Below, piece by piece: positions 1 to 8,256 of a stretch of DNA of 64,000 nt. Below the pieces are notes generated by a model, which worked only from the letters and a program-made list of their open reading frames with translations, searched no databases and was not told where the DNA came from. Position 1 is the first letter of the stretch. Each line of letters begins with the position of its first letter. Source of the stretch: CAZSDU01 sp963662525 (GTDB lineage: Bacteria; Bacteroidota; Bacteroidia; Bacteroidales; FEN-979). The translations under genes and the position numbers were made by a program. Location of the stretch: contig OY759717.1 in assembly GCA_963662525.1 (NCBI GenBank), forward strand, positions 2,108,001 through 2,172,000, read 5' to 3'.

Positions 1-317
1 AAGGTGGGAATGTTAAAGCCTTCAATCAGTTCATGGATATATGGCAGGGATTTGATGATGTCTTCCGGTGTTTCCTGCCGGTGTGCCTTATAGGCTTCAA
101 ACCCAACTTTCCTGACGGTCGGGGCCAGGGTGTCGAAGGCAACCCCGATATGCGTAGGCTTCTCGTTTTTCAACAGCTCGAACAGTACATTAGCGAAACC
201 GAAAATAGCTGAAGTATTGAATCCCCTGGAGTTTACCCGGGGATTTTTATTGAATGCAAAATAAGCCCGGTAAATAAGGGCCATGGCATCAAGGAGGAAT
301 AGTTTTTTTTCTTTCAT
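1..317 (-). CDS. polA: DNA polymerase I, N-terminal fragment (runs off the left edge)
   Basis: Only the first 105 or so codons are present; the rest lies left of the window. The start is the ATG at 317. The protein begins MKEKKLFLLDAMALIYRAYF and continues with GVAFDTLAPTVRK and YKAHRQETPEDI. This is the N-terminal 5'-nuclease (FEN-like) domain of Bacteroidota PolA, including the acidic metal-binding LLDA and AFD motifs. PolA fills gaps and removes RNA primers during replication and repair. The gene is divergent from phoH2, with a TAACTTTG box 16 bases upstream of the start. The polymerase domain cannot be checked. Confidence 0.93.
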   Translation of the reverse strand, partial: MKEKKLFLLDAMALIYRAYFAFNKNPRVNSRGFNTSAIFGFANVLFELLKNEKPTHIGVAFDTLAPTVRKVGFEAYKAHRQETPEDIIKSLPYIHELIEGFNIPT

Positions 318-332
318 ACAGGTTAATCAGCG

Positions 333-340
333 CAAAGTTA
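333..340 (-). promoter_or_regulatory. -7 box of polA (TAACTTTG)
   Basis: On the minus strand this reads TAACTTTG, a perfect match to the Bacteroidota -7 consensus TAnnTTTG, 15 bases before the polA ATG. I see no clear -33 TTTG. Confidence 0.55.
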
Positions 341-413
341 AGACTTCTACGAACTTAACAATCTATTGTTTAAATCTTCCTTTTCAAAACCGTGAAATCG
401 GCTATTTCTTGGT

Positions 414-421
414 TACTTTTG
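414..421 (+). promoter_or_regulatory. -7 box of phoH2 (TACTTTTG)
   Basis: TACTTTTG matches TAnnTTTG and ends 21 bases before the ATG at 443. It supports that start over the ATG at 392, which lies upstream of the predicted transcript. Confidence 0.55.
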
Positions 422-442
422 ACCGGACTCAAAAAATCTTCT

Positions 443-1780
443 ATGCTAAAAAAGAAAATAAAAGAGAAGAAAATCTTCGTGTTGGATACCTCAGTTATCC
501 TTTATAACCATAACGCGATCCACAGTTTCGACGACAATGATGTAGCCATTCCCATCACGGTCTTGGAAGAGCTTGACAACTTCAAAAAGGGCAATGATAC
601 CATTAATTTTGAAGCCAGGGAATTTATCCGGATCATCGATAAGCTTTCCAACAAAGCAACCCTGACCCGCTGGATATCATTGGGGGGGGCCAAGGGAGGG
701 AAGTTTAAAGTGGTCATGAATGAGCAAAGCGAGCTCGACGCCATCAAGGTTTTTGGCGAAAACAAACCGGATCACCGCATCCTGAATGCCGCCCTGGTGA
801 TGATGATGGAAAACCCGAATAAAAAGGTTATCCTGGTGTCGAAGGATGTGAATTTAAGGCTGAAGGCCAAATCCCTGAATATCTCATCTGAAGACTTTGA
901 AACAGGTAAGATCAAGGACGTCGAAGGTCTGTACTCGGGTAAAACACTGGTGGAGAACCTCGATAAAACCATTATCGATATTATCTATGAGGCTGGCTGG
1001 TGCCTTCCTGAAGATATCGGTATAAAAAACCCCATTCCAAATCATTATTTCATTCTTAAAAACGGGAAAAGTTCGGTGCTGGCTTTCTATAACCCGATCT
1101 CCGAGCGAATCGAGAAGCTTGAAAAAAGAAGTTGCTATAAAATCACACCGCGTAATGCCGAGCAGGTTTTCGCCTTGCATGCCATCTTGAATCCGGATGT
1201 CAAGCTGGTGACACTGCAGGGCATTGCCGGAACCGGAAAGACACTATTGGCGCTTGCCGGGGCATTAGAGCAAAAACGGAATTTCAAGCAGATTTACCTG
1301 GCCAGGCCTGTGGTTCCTTTAAGCAATAAGGATATTGGTTTTTTACCTGGCGACATCAAATCGAAACTCGATCCCTACATGCAGCCTTTGTGGGATAACC
1401 TGAAATTCATACAGAACCAGTACAGCGAGAAAGATAAGGAATTCAAAGTGATCGCTGAAGCAGTGGAAACGGAAAAGCTGGTGATCACCCCCCTGGCTTA
1501 TATCCGGGGCCGCAGCATCTCCAATGTCTGTTTCATCGTGGATGAAGCCCAGAACCTAACTCCCCATGAAATAAAAACCATCATCACCCGGGCAGGGGAA
1601 AACACCAAGATCATTTTCACGGGTGATATTTACCAGATCGATACCCCTTACCTGGATGCCCAGTCCAACGGACTTTCAACCCTCATCGATAAAGTGAAAA
1701 AGCATGATATCTATGCTCACGTAAGGCTTGAAAAGGGGGAACGCTCAGAACTGGCGAACCTGGCGAATGAGCTGCTGTAG
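443..1780 (+). CDS. PhoH2-type PIN-PhoH ATPase (ribonuclease/helicase)
   Basis: 445 residues. An N-terminal PIN nuclease domain (about residues 8-140, starting KIFVLDTSVILYN with the first acidic metal ligand) is fused to a C-terminal PhoH ATPase. The ATPase has a Walker A GIAGTGKT at about residue 260 and a Walker B FIVDEAQN at residue 367. In characterised PhoH2 proteins this fusion unwinds and cleaves RNA in an ATP-dependent way; the cellular role in Bacteroidota is not settled. I chose the ATG at 443 because the family starts just before the PIN domain and because a -7 box ends at 421. The gene converges on the cyclase operon, with a 13-base gap and no visible terminator. Confidence 0.9.
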   Translation: MLKKKIKEKKIFVLDTSVILYNHNAIHSFDDNDVAIPITVLEELDNFKKGNDTINFEAREFIRIIDKLSNKATLTRWISLGGAKGGKFKVVMNEQSELDAIKVFGENKPDHRILNAALVMMMENPNKKVILVSKDVNLRLKAKSLNISSEDFETGKIKDVEGLYSGKTLVENLDKTIIDIIYEAGWCLPEDIGIKNPIPNHYFILKNGKSSVLAFYNPISERIEKLEKRSCYKITPRNAEQVFALHAILNPDVKLVTLQGIAGTGKTLLALAGALEQKRNFKQIYLARPVVPLSNKDIGFLPGDIKSKLDPYMQPLWDNLKFIQNQYSEKDKEFKVIAEAVETEKLVITPLAYIRGRSISNVCFIVDEAQNLTPHEIKTIITRAGENTKIIFTGDIYQIDTPYLDAQSNGLSTLIDKVKKHDIYAHVRLEKGERSELANLANELL

Positions 1781-1793
1781 CTAAACAGCAAAA

Positions 1794-2792
1794 TCATTGT
1801 TCCTCAAAAACAACAGTCAATAAAGTCTGCCCCACAGCTTTCAGGGTAGCTTTATCAATGGCATCGAGATTGTCTTTGGTTGTATGCCAGTAAGGATAAA
1901 AGCCCGTGGCGCTGTTCTTGTCAAGATGAATGAGGTCAATGGTCGGGATTCCCAGGACTTTATTAATGGGTATATGATCATCCGTGATATAGGAGCCCTG
2001 CTCATACCTGAAATAACCCGAATAGCCAATGCGGTTGGCCGTATTCCATACGTTTTTCACGACTTCAGGGGCATATTGCATGGAAATTCCCTCCATCAGG
2101 AAGGTGGCTCCCGGCGCTCCCACCATATCAAGCAAGATGCCATAACGCGCAAAATATCCCTTTTTATGCGGGTTATTTGCCCAGTATTGCGAGCCCAGTC
2201 CCCATTGTTCATCCGCGTTTTCTTCTGCCGGTTCATCCTGTGGAGGTCCGTAATCTTCCACATCAAAGAAGATAATATCAACGCCGATTTCGGGCTGCTT
2301 AAGCTGAATCTGACGGGCAATTTCCATCAGCACCCCGATTCCGGAAGCTCCATCGTTGGCAGCATCCACCGGTTTACGACGTTTTGCAGGATCGGGATCA
2401 TGGTCGGCATATGGACGGGAATCCCAATGGGCACATAATAAAATACGGTTGTTTGACTCCGGTTTCCAGGAAGTGATGATGTTCTGAAAATTCAGTATGG
2501 TTCCGTTGTAGGCTTTCACTTTTCCTTTCTGAACCTGGACATGGGCGGAAAACTCCGACATCTTTTCAATCAGGAAAGCGGCACATTTGTCATGGACTGG
2601 AGTGTTCGGGACCCGGGGGCCAAAATCCAGTTGTGCTTTCACAAAAGCATAGGCAGAATCAGCATTAAAATCAGGAACCTCTACTTTCGGTTTTTTCTGA
2701 TCCTCCTGATTTGTATTATCTGCTGATTGCTGTGAAGTATTGTTACAGGAGATGATAAAAAGGCTGAATAACAGGGGAATAAGATATTTCAT
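1794..2792 (-). CDS. Lipoprotein M28-family glutaminyl-peptide cyclotransferase
   Basis: 332 residues from the ATG at 2792. The N-terminus MKYLIPLLFSLFIISCNN is a lipoprotein signal with the lipobox Cys at residue 17; the longer upstream frame has no signal. The M28 fold is shown by AHWDSRPYADHDPD, DAANDGASGIGVL, FFDVEDYGPP and a late WHTTKDNLDAID. The single-zinc D/(E-D)/H arrangement and the HWDSRPYAD motif fit bacterial type II glutaminyl cyclases (as in Porphyromonas) better than aminopeptidases, which use GEE and two metals. The enzyme would turn N-terminal Gln into pyroglutamate on exported proteins. It is the last gene of an lnt operon, which suits a lipoprotein. A general M28 aminopeptidase remains possible. 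Confidence 0.85.
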   Translation of the reverse strand: MKYLIPLLFSLFIISCNNTSQQSADNTNQEDQKKPKVEVPDFNADSAYAFVKAQLDFGPRVPNTPVHDKCAAFLIEKMSEFSAHVQVQKGKVKAYNGTILNFQNIITSWKPESNNRILLCAHWDSRPYADHDPDPAKRRKPVDAANDGASGIGVLMEIARQIQLKQPEIGVDIIFFDVEDYGPPQDEPAEENADEQWGLGSQYWANNPHKKGYFARYGILLDMVGAPGATFLMEGISMQYAPEVVKNVWNTANRIGYSGYFRYEQGSYITDDHIPINKVLGIPTIDLIHLDKNSATGFYPYWHTTKDNLDAIDKATLKAVGQTLLTVVFEEQ

Positions 2793-2808
2793 GAAGCGTA
2801 AATTGAAA

Positions 2809-3216
2809 TTAAATATTAAAAAGGTCCGCTGCCTGACCAAAACGGGATGAAAAGACAAATTGATTAAATTCTTTCCGAGTTCTTTTTGCCAATTCTCTCT
2901 TTTTAAGATTTTCAGGTAATACGTCAGCATTCCCGATATAACCTGCAGCAATGACGGTGAGTGGCTGATACCCGTCCGGAATATCGAAATATTCTATTGC
3001 TTTTACAGCAGAAAAACCACCCATCTGGTGAATATATAATCCCTGGTTCATCGCCTCAACGGCCAGATTGGCGACAGACTGGCCTACATCCCAGCGTGCT
3101 GCTTCGAAGAGACTCTGGAGTTTTTCAACAGGAATGGGTTCCGGGGAAAAAGCCCTTGGGCTCCATCTTTTTTTTGCGATATTATTGATGGGATAGCGGG
3201 TGTTGGCTTCTTTCAT
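2809..3216 (-). pseudogene. Nitroreductase-family protein with a large internal in-frame deletion
   Basis: 135 residues against about 195 for the full family. The N-terminal part (KRWSPRAFSPEPIPVEKLQS, then LFEAARW) is the start of a nitroreductase. It jumps at residues 42-43 (about base 3090) straight to DVGQSVANLAVEAMNQGLYI and HQMGGF, which normally lies some 60 residues further on. The lost block normally holds the APSSxNxQPW flavin-binding stretch and the following helix. The frame is open throughout, the ATG overlaps the end of lnt by 4 bases, and the stop lies 16 bases before the cyclase start. It is either a decayed gene kept for translational coupling or a shortened protein with a new role. 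FMN binding is doubtful. Confidence 0.75.
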
Positions 3217-4862
3217 CTTTTTATTTGGATTTTAAACTTTTTTCCGGCAAATAATACCAAAGCGGTGAAAAACAATAATCCGCCCAGATAAGAAAGAAAT
3301 CTTGCAATGTAATCACCATGTTTCACATAAAAGGTAAGCTTCGCGCTGGCGTTCAGGGTTCCTTTGATTACAGCCGGCTTCCAGTAGGGCGTTACCTGAT
3401 GGGCATCGCCTCTTTGATCGATGAATGCAGAGATCCCTGTATTGGCCGAACGGGCAATCGAGCGCCGGGTCTCAACAGCACGCAAGTGAGTGAATGAAAA
3501 ATGTTGCCGGTGACCGGCAGTATTTCCCCACCATCCATCATTGGTGATGATGATCATGATTTCTGCCCCGTTTTTGACAAAAAGGGAAAAGAATTCACCG
3601 AAAATGGATTCATAGCAGATGGCCGGACCAACCCTGACGGTGTTAATCGTGGTATAGACCTTACGGATGCTGTCGGTACCCAGGCTTCCCACCGTTCCTC
3701 CAAGATCGATGGCGTATTTTTCAAGCCATTTGAATCCTTTGAAGGATGGAAGGATCTCAACACCGGGAGTCAATTTCGATTTATGATAAAGCTGAAGAGA
3801 ATCCCTGATATTAAAGAGTATGGCGGTATTATAGGCATTGTAATATTTGTCGGCATCGGAATATTTTCGTGCGCTGCGTGGCAATGGCTCATTCCTGCCG
3901 AATTCATAAAATGAGGAACCTCCGATCAGGATATTAAGATTGGGATTTTCCTTGACAATATCGCTCAGCAGGCGGATGCTGGTAAATGTACGCATGTCGT
4001 TTTCCCACATATTTTCCTGTATGGCTGATTCGGGAGCGACAAGAAAATTCGTGCTGCTGTCAATTTTCGGAGCAGCCAGGCTCATGATGCGCCCGATAAC
4101 CGCTCGGGGAGGAAGGTTGTACTGCTCGGAATACGGGTCGATATTAGGCTGTACGACCACGAAGTTCACCGGACGGAACTCTTCCCTGTAGTTGAAATAG
4201 ATAAAGTAGGAATACAGGATGGGAAGAGATATCCATAGAACAAGAATAATCGAATAACGAATAACGAATTTTGAGGGATGAAATAAATTTTGAACTTTGA
4301 ACTTTGAACTTTGAATATTGAATTTTTCAAGCAAGGTGAAAGCAAGGATGTTTGCTGCCAGAACCCAGAAAGTTCCGCCCATTGCTCCGGTATATTCGTA
4401 CCATTGAACCCATCTGTAATATTCGGAAAACCCGTTACCAAGGTTCAGCCAGGGCCAGTTCAGGTCCCAGTTCAGGTGAAGATACTCAAAAGATATCCAG
4501 TAGCAGATCAAAGCCAGGAAGGATATAATCCGGAAACCAAGGTGTTTTCTGGTCCAATGGAAAGCCTGGAAAACAATAGACATAAACAATGAATTCAGTA
4601 CAATCGCCATGACGGCGCCAATGCCGGTGGAATTATAGATCCACCAGGTAGTCAACAGATTCCAGATAAAAAAACCGGGATAGGAATAGATCAGCATGGA
4701 AAACCGGATAAATTTTTCACGATGCTGATGCAGGAACTCCTCAACCATTAGCATAGGTATCATCCCGATAAAAAGCAATCCCGGAAAGCCGTTTTGCGGC
4801 CAGGCCAGCGTGAGCAGAATGCCACTTAAAATACTGAGCAGGAACAGATGGAGCCGTTTCAT
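3213..4862 (-). CDS. lnt: Apolipoprotein N-acyltransferase
   Basis: 549 residues. The N-terminal half is a bundle of membrane helices; the C-terminal half is a carbon-nitrogen hydrolase domain. It carries the catalytic Glu in VAPESAIQENMW, Lys in HKSKLTPG and Cys in GPAICYESIFGEF. A final membrane helix (FLSYLGGLLFFTALVLF) follows. Lnt adds the third acyl chain to lipoproteins in the inner membrane. It leads an operon with the shortened nitroreductase and the lipoprotein cyclase. A low-complexity stretch (FNIQSSKFKVQN, then SKFVIRYS) inside a cytoplasmic loop is encoded by heptamer repeats (see the repeat entry) and is not part of the family core. Confidence 0.93.
   Translation of the reverse strand: MKRLHLFLLSILSGILLTLAWPQNGFPGLLFIGMIPMLMVEEFLHQHREKFIRFSMLIYSYPGFFIWNLLTTWWIYNSTGIGAVMAIVLNSLFMSIVFQAFHWTRKHLGFRIISFLALICYWISFEYLHLNWDLNWPWLNLGNGFSEYYRWVQWYEYTGAMGGTFWVLAANILAFTLLEKFNIQSSKFKVQNLFHPSKFVIRYSIILVLWISLPILYSYFIYFNYREEFRPVNFVVVQPNIDPYSEQYNLPPRAVIGRIMSLAAPKIDSSTNFLVAPESAIQENMWENDMRTFTSIRLLSDIVKENPNLNILIGGSSFYEFGRNEPLPRSARKYSDADKYYNAYNTAILFNIRDSLQLYHKSKLTPGVEILPSFKGFKWLEKYAIDLGGTVGSLGTDSIRKVYTTINTVRVGPAICYESIFGEFFSLFVKNGAEIMIIITNDGWWGNTAGHRQHFSFTHLRAVETRRSIARSANTGISAFIDQRGDAHQVTPYWKPAVIKGTLNASAKLTFYVKHGDYIARFLSYLGGLLFFTALVLFAGKKFKIQIKR
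4251..4327. repeat. Heptamer tandem repeats inside lnt
   Basis: On the plus strand, cgaataa occurs twice in tandem (4251-4264). A little further on, the heptamer gaacttt occurs three times (from about 4292), followed by a degenerate copy. Both arrays have a 7-base unit. The stretch is translated in frame within lnt as a hydrophilic loop. Confidence 0.8.
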
Positions 4863-4894
4863 TCGTGTTGTTATATGATCAGCAGATAGACTGA

Positions 4895-4902
4895 CAAAAT
4901 TA
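4895..4902 (-). promoter_or_regulatory. -7 box of the lnt operon (TAATTTTG)
   Basis: Minus strand TAATTTTG, a consensus match, 32 bases before the lnt ATG and inside the short gap after the hflX stop. Confidence 0.5.
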
Positions 4903-4923
4903 ATGAATAATCAGGCAGCTTGA

Positions 4924-6114
4924 TTAACTTTTTACCTTCCCCTGGTTGTCAGGATAACGGGTCATAAGGATTTTCCTGACTTCAAGGCTTAATGTATCCC
5001 TGAGGTTTTCAATATTTTGCTTTTCTTTTGCAGAAATGAAAAGGGAGGGACTGTTTTCCCGGGCCATCCAGGTTTTCTGGAGTTCCTCCAGGGTGGGATT
5101 TTCCTTTCGGTCAGGACCAAGATAATCAGGTTCTTTTTCCAGGGCAATAAAGGCATCTGTTTTGTTGAAAAGCATGATGGTTGGCTTATCTGAAGCCTTG
5201 ATGTCGGTTAAAGTTTGCTGAACGATCCGGATCTGTTCTTCAAAGTCGGGATGGCTGATATCGACAACATGGATCAGGATATCGGCTTCACGGACTTCAT
5301 CCAGGGTGGATTTAAAGGATTCAATGAGGGTATGGGGTAATTTCCGGATAAATCCGACGGTATCGGAAAGGAGGAAAGCCTGGTTATCGATTACCATTTT
5401 ACGGACTGTCGTGTCGAGGGTGGCGAAAAGTTTATTTTCTGCAAAAACATCCGATTTGCTAAGCAGGTTCATGATGGTGGATTTGCCCACATTGGTATAT
5501 CCTACCAGGGCCACCCTGACCATATGTCGGCGGCTTTTTCGTTGCGTGGCTTTCTGTTTATCGATCTTTTCCAGTTTTTCTTTCAGTAAGGCAATACGAT
5601 AACGGAGAATTCTGCGGTCAGTTTCTATTTCCTGTTCTCCCGGGCCGCGAAAACCGATTCCGCCTTTTTGCTTTTCCAGGTGGGTCCACATCCTGGTTAA
5701 CCTGGGTAGGAGGTACTCATTCTGGGCAAGTTCTACCTGGGTCCTGGCATGGGAAGTCTGAGCCCGGCGGGCAAAAATATCAAGGATCAGGCTATTGCGG
5801 TCAATGATCCGGCATTTTAGCACACGTTCGATATTGCGGATCTGGCTGGGAGAAAGTTCATCATCAAAAACAGCCATGTCAATAGGTGATTCTGCAAGAT
5901 AACTGGCAATTTCCTTTAATTTTCCTGTTCCGATATAGGTCCTGGGATCGGCATATTCCATTTTCTGGACAAAACGCTTTCCCGGAATTCCACCAGCAGT
6001 ATCAATAAGGAATGCCAGTTCATTGAGGTATTCATGGGTTCGTTCCATATCCTGATGACGTGTGGCAACACCGATTAGGATAGCCGTTTCTTTTTCCAGG
6101 GTTGTTTCAATCAT
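4924..6114 (-). CDS. hflX: GTPase HflX
   Basis: 396 residues. The N-terminal HflX domain contains the glycine-rich GGIGFRGPGEQEIETDRR. The G domain has G1 GYTNVGKST, G3 DTVGFIRKLPHTLIESFKST and G4 NKTD. HflX is a ribosome-associated GTPase that splits stalled or stressed 70S ribosomes. The start ATG at 6114 fits the family and is preceded by a promoter that overlaps the start of the divergent histidine kinase gene. Confidence 0.95.
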   Translation of the reverse strand: MIETTLEKETAILIGVATRHQDMERTHEYLNELAFLIDTAGGIPGKRFVQKMEYADPRTYIGTGKLKEIASYLAESPIDMAVFDDELSPSQIRNIERVLKCRIIDRNSLILDIFARRAQTSHARTQVELAQNEYLLPRLTRMWTHLEKQKGGIGFRGPGEQEIETDRRILRYRIALLKEKLEKIDKQKATQRKSRRHMVRVALVGYTNVGKSTIMNLLSKSDVFAENKLFATLDTTVRKMVIDNQAFLLSDTVGFIRKLPHTLIESFKSTLDEVREADILIHVVDISHPDFEEQIRIVQQTLTDIKASDKPTIMLFNKTDAFIALEKEPDYLGPDRKENPTLEELQKTWMARENSPSLFISAKEKQNIENLRDTLSLEVRKILMTRYPDNQGKVKS

Positions 6115-6130
6115 GGATGCTTGGAGGGGA

Positions 6131-6138
6131 TAATTTTG
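6131..6138 (+). promoter_or_regulatory. -7 box of the PAS/GAF kinase gene (TAATTTTG)
   Basis: TAATTTTG, 58 bases before the kinase ATG at 6197. No -33 element at the expected distance, so this is a tentative call. Confidence 0.4.
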
Positions 6139-6177
6139 TACCTTTATCCTTTAATTTTATTGATTTTCACAATGCTG

Positions 6178-6207
6178 CAAAAGTAATACTTTGATCATGA
6201 AAGACAA
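6178..6207 (-). promoter_or_regulatory. Promoter of hflX (TTG-N19-TACTTTTG)
   Basis: On the minus strand, TTG (6207-6205) is followed after 19 bases by TACTTTTG (6185-6178). Both the sequences and the spacing fit the Bacteroidota consensus. The -33 element lies inside the first codons of the divergent kinase gene. Confidence 0.6.
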
Positions 6208-8239
6208 GCAAAAGAATCCAAAAGGAATGAGCAGCGGAGCAGATTTATTATCCGGACTCTTTGCACAAACTGAAGATGTCTTCAGAACCATCATCCAGGC
6301 TTCACCGGATGGAATTGCCATCTCTGATCTTCAGGGTAAAATCATTTTTGCTACAAGGAATGATTTCCAGATGATGGGGATCAGCGATGAATCAGAAATC
6401 ATAGGGACAAATGTTCTTGACTGGATAGATCCAGGTGAACATGAAAAAGCGATGAAAAATATGCGGGGTGTATTTGAGGGTGAAAAGTCCAGGAATAATC
6501 ATTACCTTTTACTGAAAAAGAACGGGAAAAAATATTATGGTGCCATAAATGCTGCTCCGTTAAAGGATAAATGCGGGAGGCCAATAGGAATGATTTCCAT
6601 CATCAGGGATATTTCTGAAATAAAAAAAATTGAAGAAGACCTCCGTCAGAAAGAATATCGTTATCGTCTCCTTTTTGAATCGGCCCATGATTCTATTTTC
6701 CTGATGGATGAAAACGTGTTCGTGGAATGCAATCCTAAAACCCTTGAAACCTTTGGATGTAACAGGGAAGACATTATCGGGAAATCGCCTCATCTGTTTT
6801 CTCCTCCCCTGCAGCCTGATGGTTCTGATTCAGAACATAAGGCCAAAGAGAAAATCCGGGCAGCATTGAATGGAGTAAATCAGGTTTTTGAATGGAAACA
6901 TAAAAAGCTGAACGGAACGTTGTTTGATGCCGAGGTAAGTTTGAATGCGCTTAATCTGCAAGGGAAAACATACCTTCAGGCCATGGTCAGGAATATCTCG
7001 AAACGAAAAAAAGCGGATGATCAATTATTAAAATTCAGTGAATGTTTGCTTTCTTTCACTGAAAATCCTGATTACAACATTAACCAGTTGACAGCACTTT
7101 GCGGCGAAATACTCAATGCCACCTGTGCTTTATATAACCATTTGAATAAAAATGTTTTATGTTCTCTGGGTCAATGGAATGTACCGGAGGATTATATCAA
7201 AGAGGATAAACCGGAGGGACATATATGTTTTGATGTTATCAACCACAATGAACAGGAAATATATATTGTTAATAATTTGCCGGAAACATCCTATTATCAG
7301 ACAGATCTTAACGTAAAAAAATATAACCTGAAGACATATGTGGGAAAGGCGGTCAGGGTATCGGGAAAACCGGTTGGGTCGTTGTGTGCTGTGTTTCAAC
7401 ATCACTATTCACCGGATGCTGCCGATAAATATTTAATATCACTGATTGCCTCGGCTATTGGAGTGGAAGAAGAAAGAAGGACTGAGCGGAACAGGTTAAT
7501 GGTGAGCACAGAAGAATTAAAAGATCTGAATATAGCCAAAGACAAATTTTTTTCAATCATTGCCCATGATCTGAAAAGTCCGTTTAATGCCATACTGGGA
7601 TTCTCAGAAATTCTTGCCAGTGAATGGGGCGACTTTTCTGAAGAGGAAAAACTTCATTTTATTCGGAACATCCATTCCTCTGCAAAAAACACCTTCAAGC
7701 TATTGGAAAATCTCCTGGAGTGGTCGATTTCACAAACAGGAAAGCTTAAATTCCATCCATCCGCTGTTGATCTCAGCATTATGGCCAATGAAGTCGTCAT
7801 TTTAATGCGTGAACAGGCTGACCGGAAACAAATCAAATTATTCAACGCGATTAATTTCGGAACTATGGTATTCGCAGATGAAAACATGGTCAGGACAATA
7901 TTCAGAAACCTGGTTTCCAATGCCATAAAATTTTCAAACCCGGGCGGACAGGTTAAAATTTTCTCCAACGAGAAACAGCCAACTTCCGAAACCTCGAGGC
8001 AGATTGAAACATGTATCCAGGACAATGGAATTGGCATTCCGGAAGAGATTATTCCCAGATTATTCCGCTTCGAGGAACAGGTCAGGACAACGGGAACCAG
8101 TCATGAAAAAGGCACTGGTCTTGGTCTGGTTCTTTGCAAAGAATTTATTGAAAAAAATAATGGAAAAATTGCCGTTGAAAGTGAACTTGGCAAAGGCAGT
8201 AAATTTTGCTTCACACTTCCGGCATTTCTCGATTTATAG
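6197..8239 (+). CDS. PAS-PAS-GAF sensor histidine kinase
   Basis: 680 residues from the ATG at 6197; an in-frame TTG two codons earlier is less likely. There is no signal peptide or membrane segment, so it is a cytoplasmic sensor. In order: PAS 1 (about 20-140), PAS 2 (about 150-270), GAF (about 285-425, with CFDVINHNEQEIYIVNN), a HisKA helix with the phospho-acceptor His in FFSIIAHDLKSPFNAILG, and a complete HATPase (N box NLVSNAIKFS, DNGIGIPEE, GTGLGLVLCKEF). No receiver domain is fused and no response regulator gene lies nearby, so the partner is unknown. The gene is divergent from hflX and converges on trpS. Confidence 0.92.
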   Translation: MKDKQKNPKGMSSGADLLSGLFAQTEDVFRTIIQASPDGIAISDLQGKIIFATRNDFQMMGISDESEIIGTNVLDWIDPGEHEKAMKNMRGVFEGEKSRNNHYLLLKKNGKKYYGAINAAPLKDKCGRPIGMISIIRDISEIKKIEEDLRQKEYRYRLLFESAHDSIFLMDENVFVECNPKTLETFGCNREDIIGKSPHLFSPPLQPDGSDSEHKAKEKIRAALNGVNQVFEWKHKKLNGTLFDAEVSLNALNLQGKTYLQAMVRNISKRKKADDQLLKFSECLLSFTENPDYNINQLTALCGEILNATCALYNHLNKNVLCSLGQWNVPEDYIKEDKPEGHICFDVINHNEQEIYIVNNLPETSYYQTDLNVKKYNLKTYVGKAVRVSGKPVGSLCAVFQHHYSPDAADKYLISLIASAIGVEEERRTERNRLMVSTEELKDLNIAKDKFFSIIAHDLKSPFNAILGFSEILASEWGDFSEEEKLHFIRNIHSSAKNTFKLLENLLEWSISQTGKLKFHPSAVDLSIMANEVVILMREQADRKQIKLFNAINFGTMVFADENMVRTIFRNLVSNAIKFSNPGGQVKIFSNEKQPTSETSRQIETCIQDNGIGIPEEIIPRLFRFEEQVRTTGTSHEKGTGLGLVLCKEFIEKNNGKIAVESELGKGSKFCFTLPAFLDL

Positions 8240-8256
8240 GAAGCCGGATTGGATTT

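Noticed and set aside
2793..2951. 53-codon N-terminal extension of the glutaminyl cyclase
   Set aside because: It overlaps the nitroreductase gene and has no signal peptide. The lipobox signal begins at 2792.
4251..4327. Insertion sequence or CRISPR-like array in lnt
   Set aside because: The unit is only 7 bases, there are no spacers, no terminal inverted repeats and no transposase.
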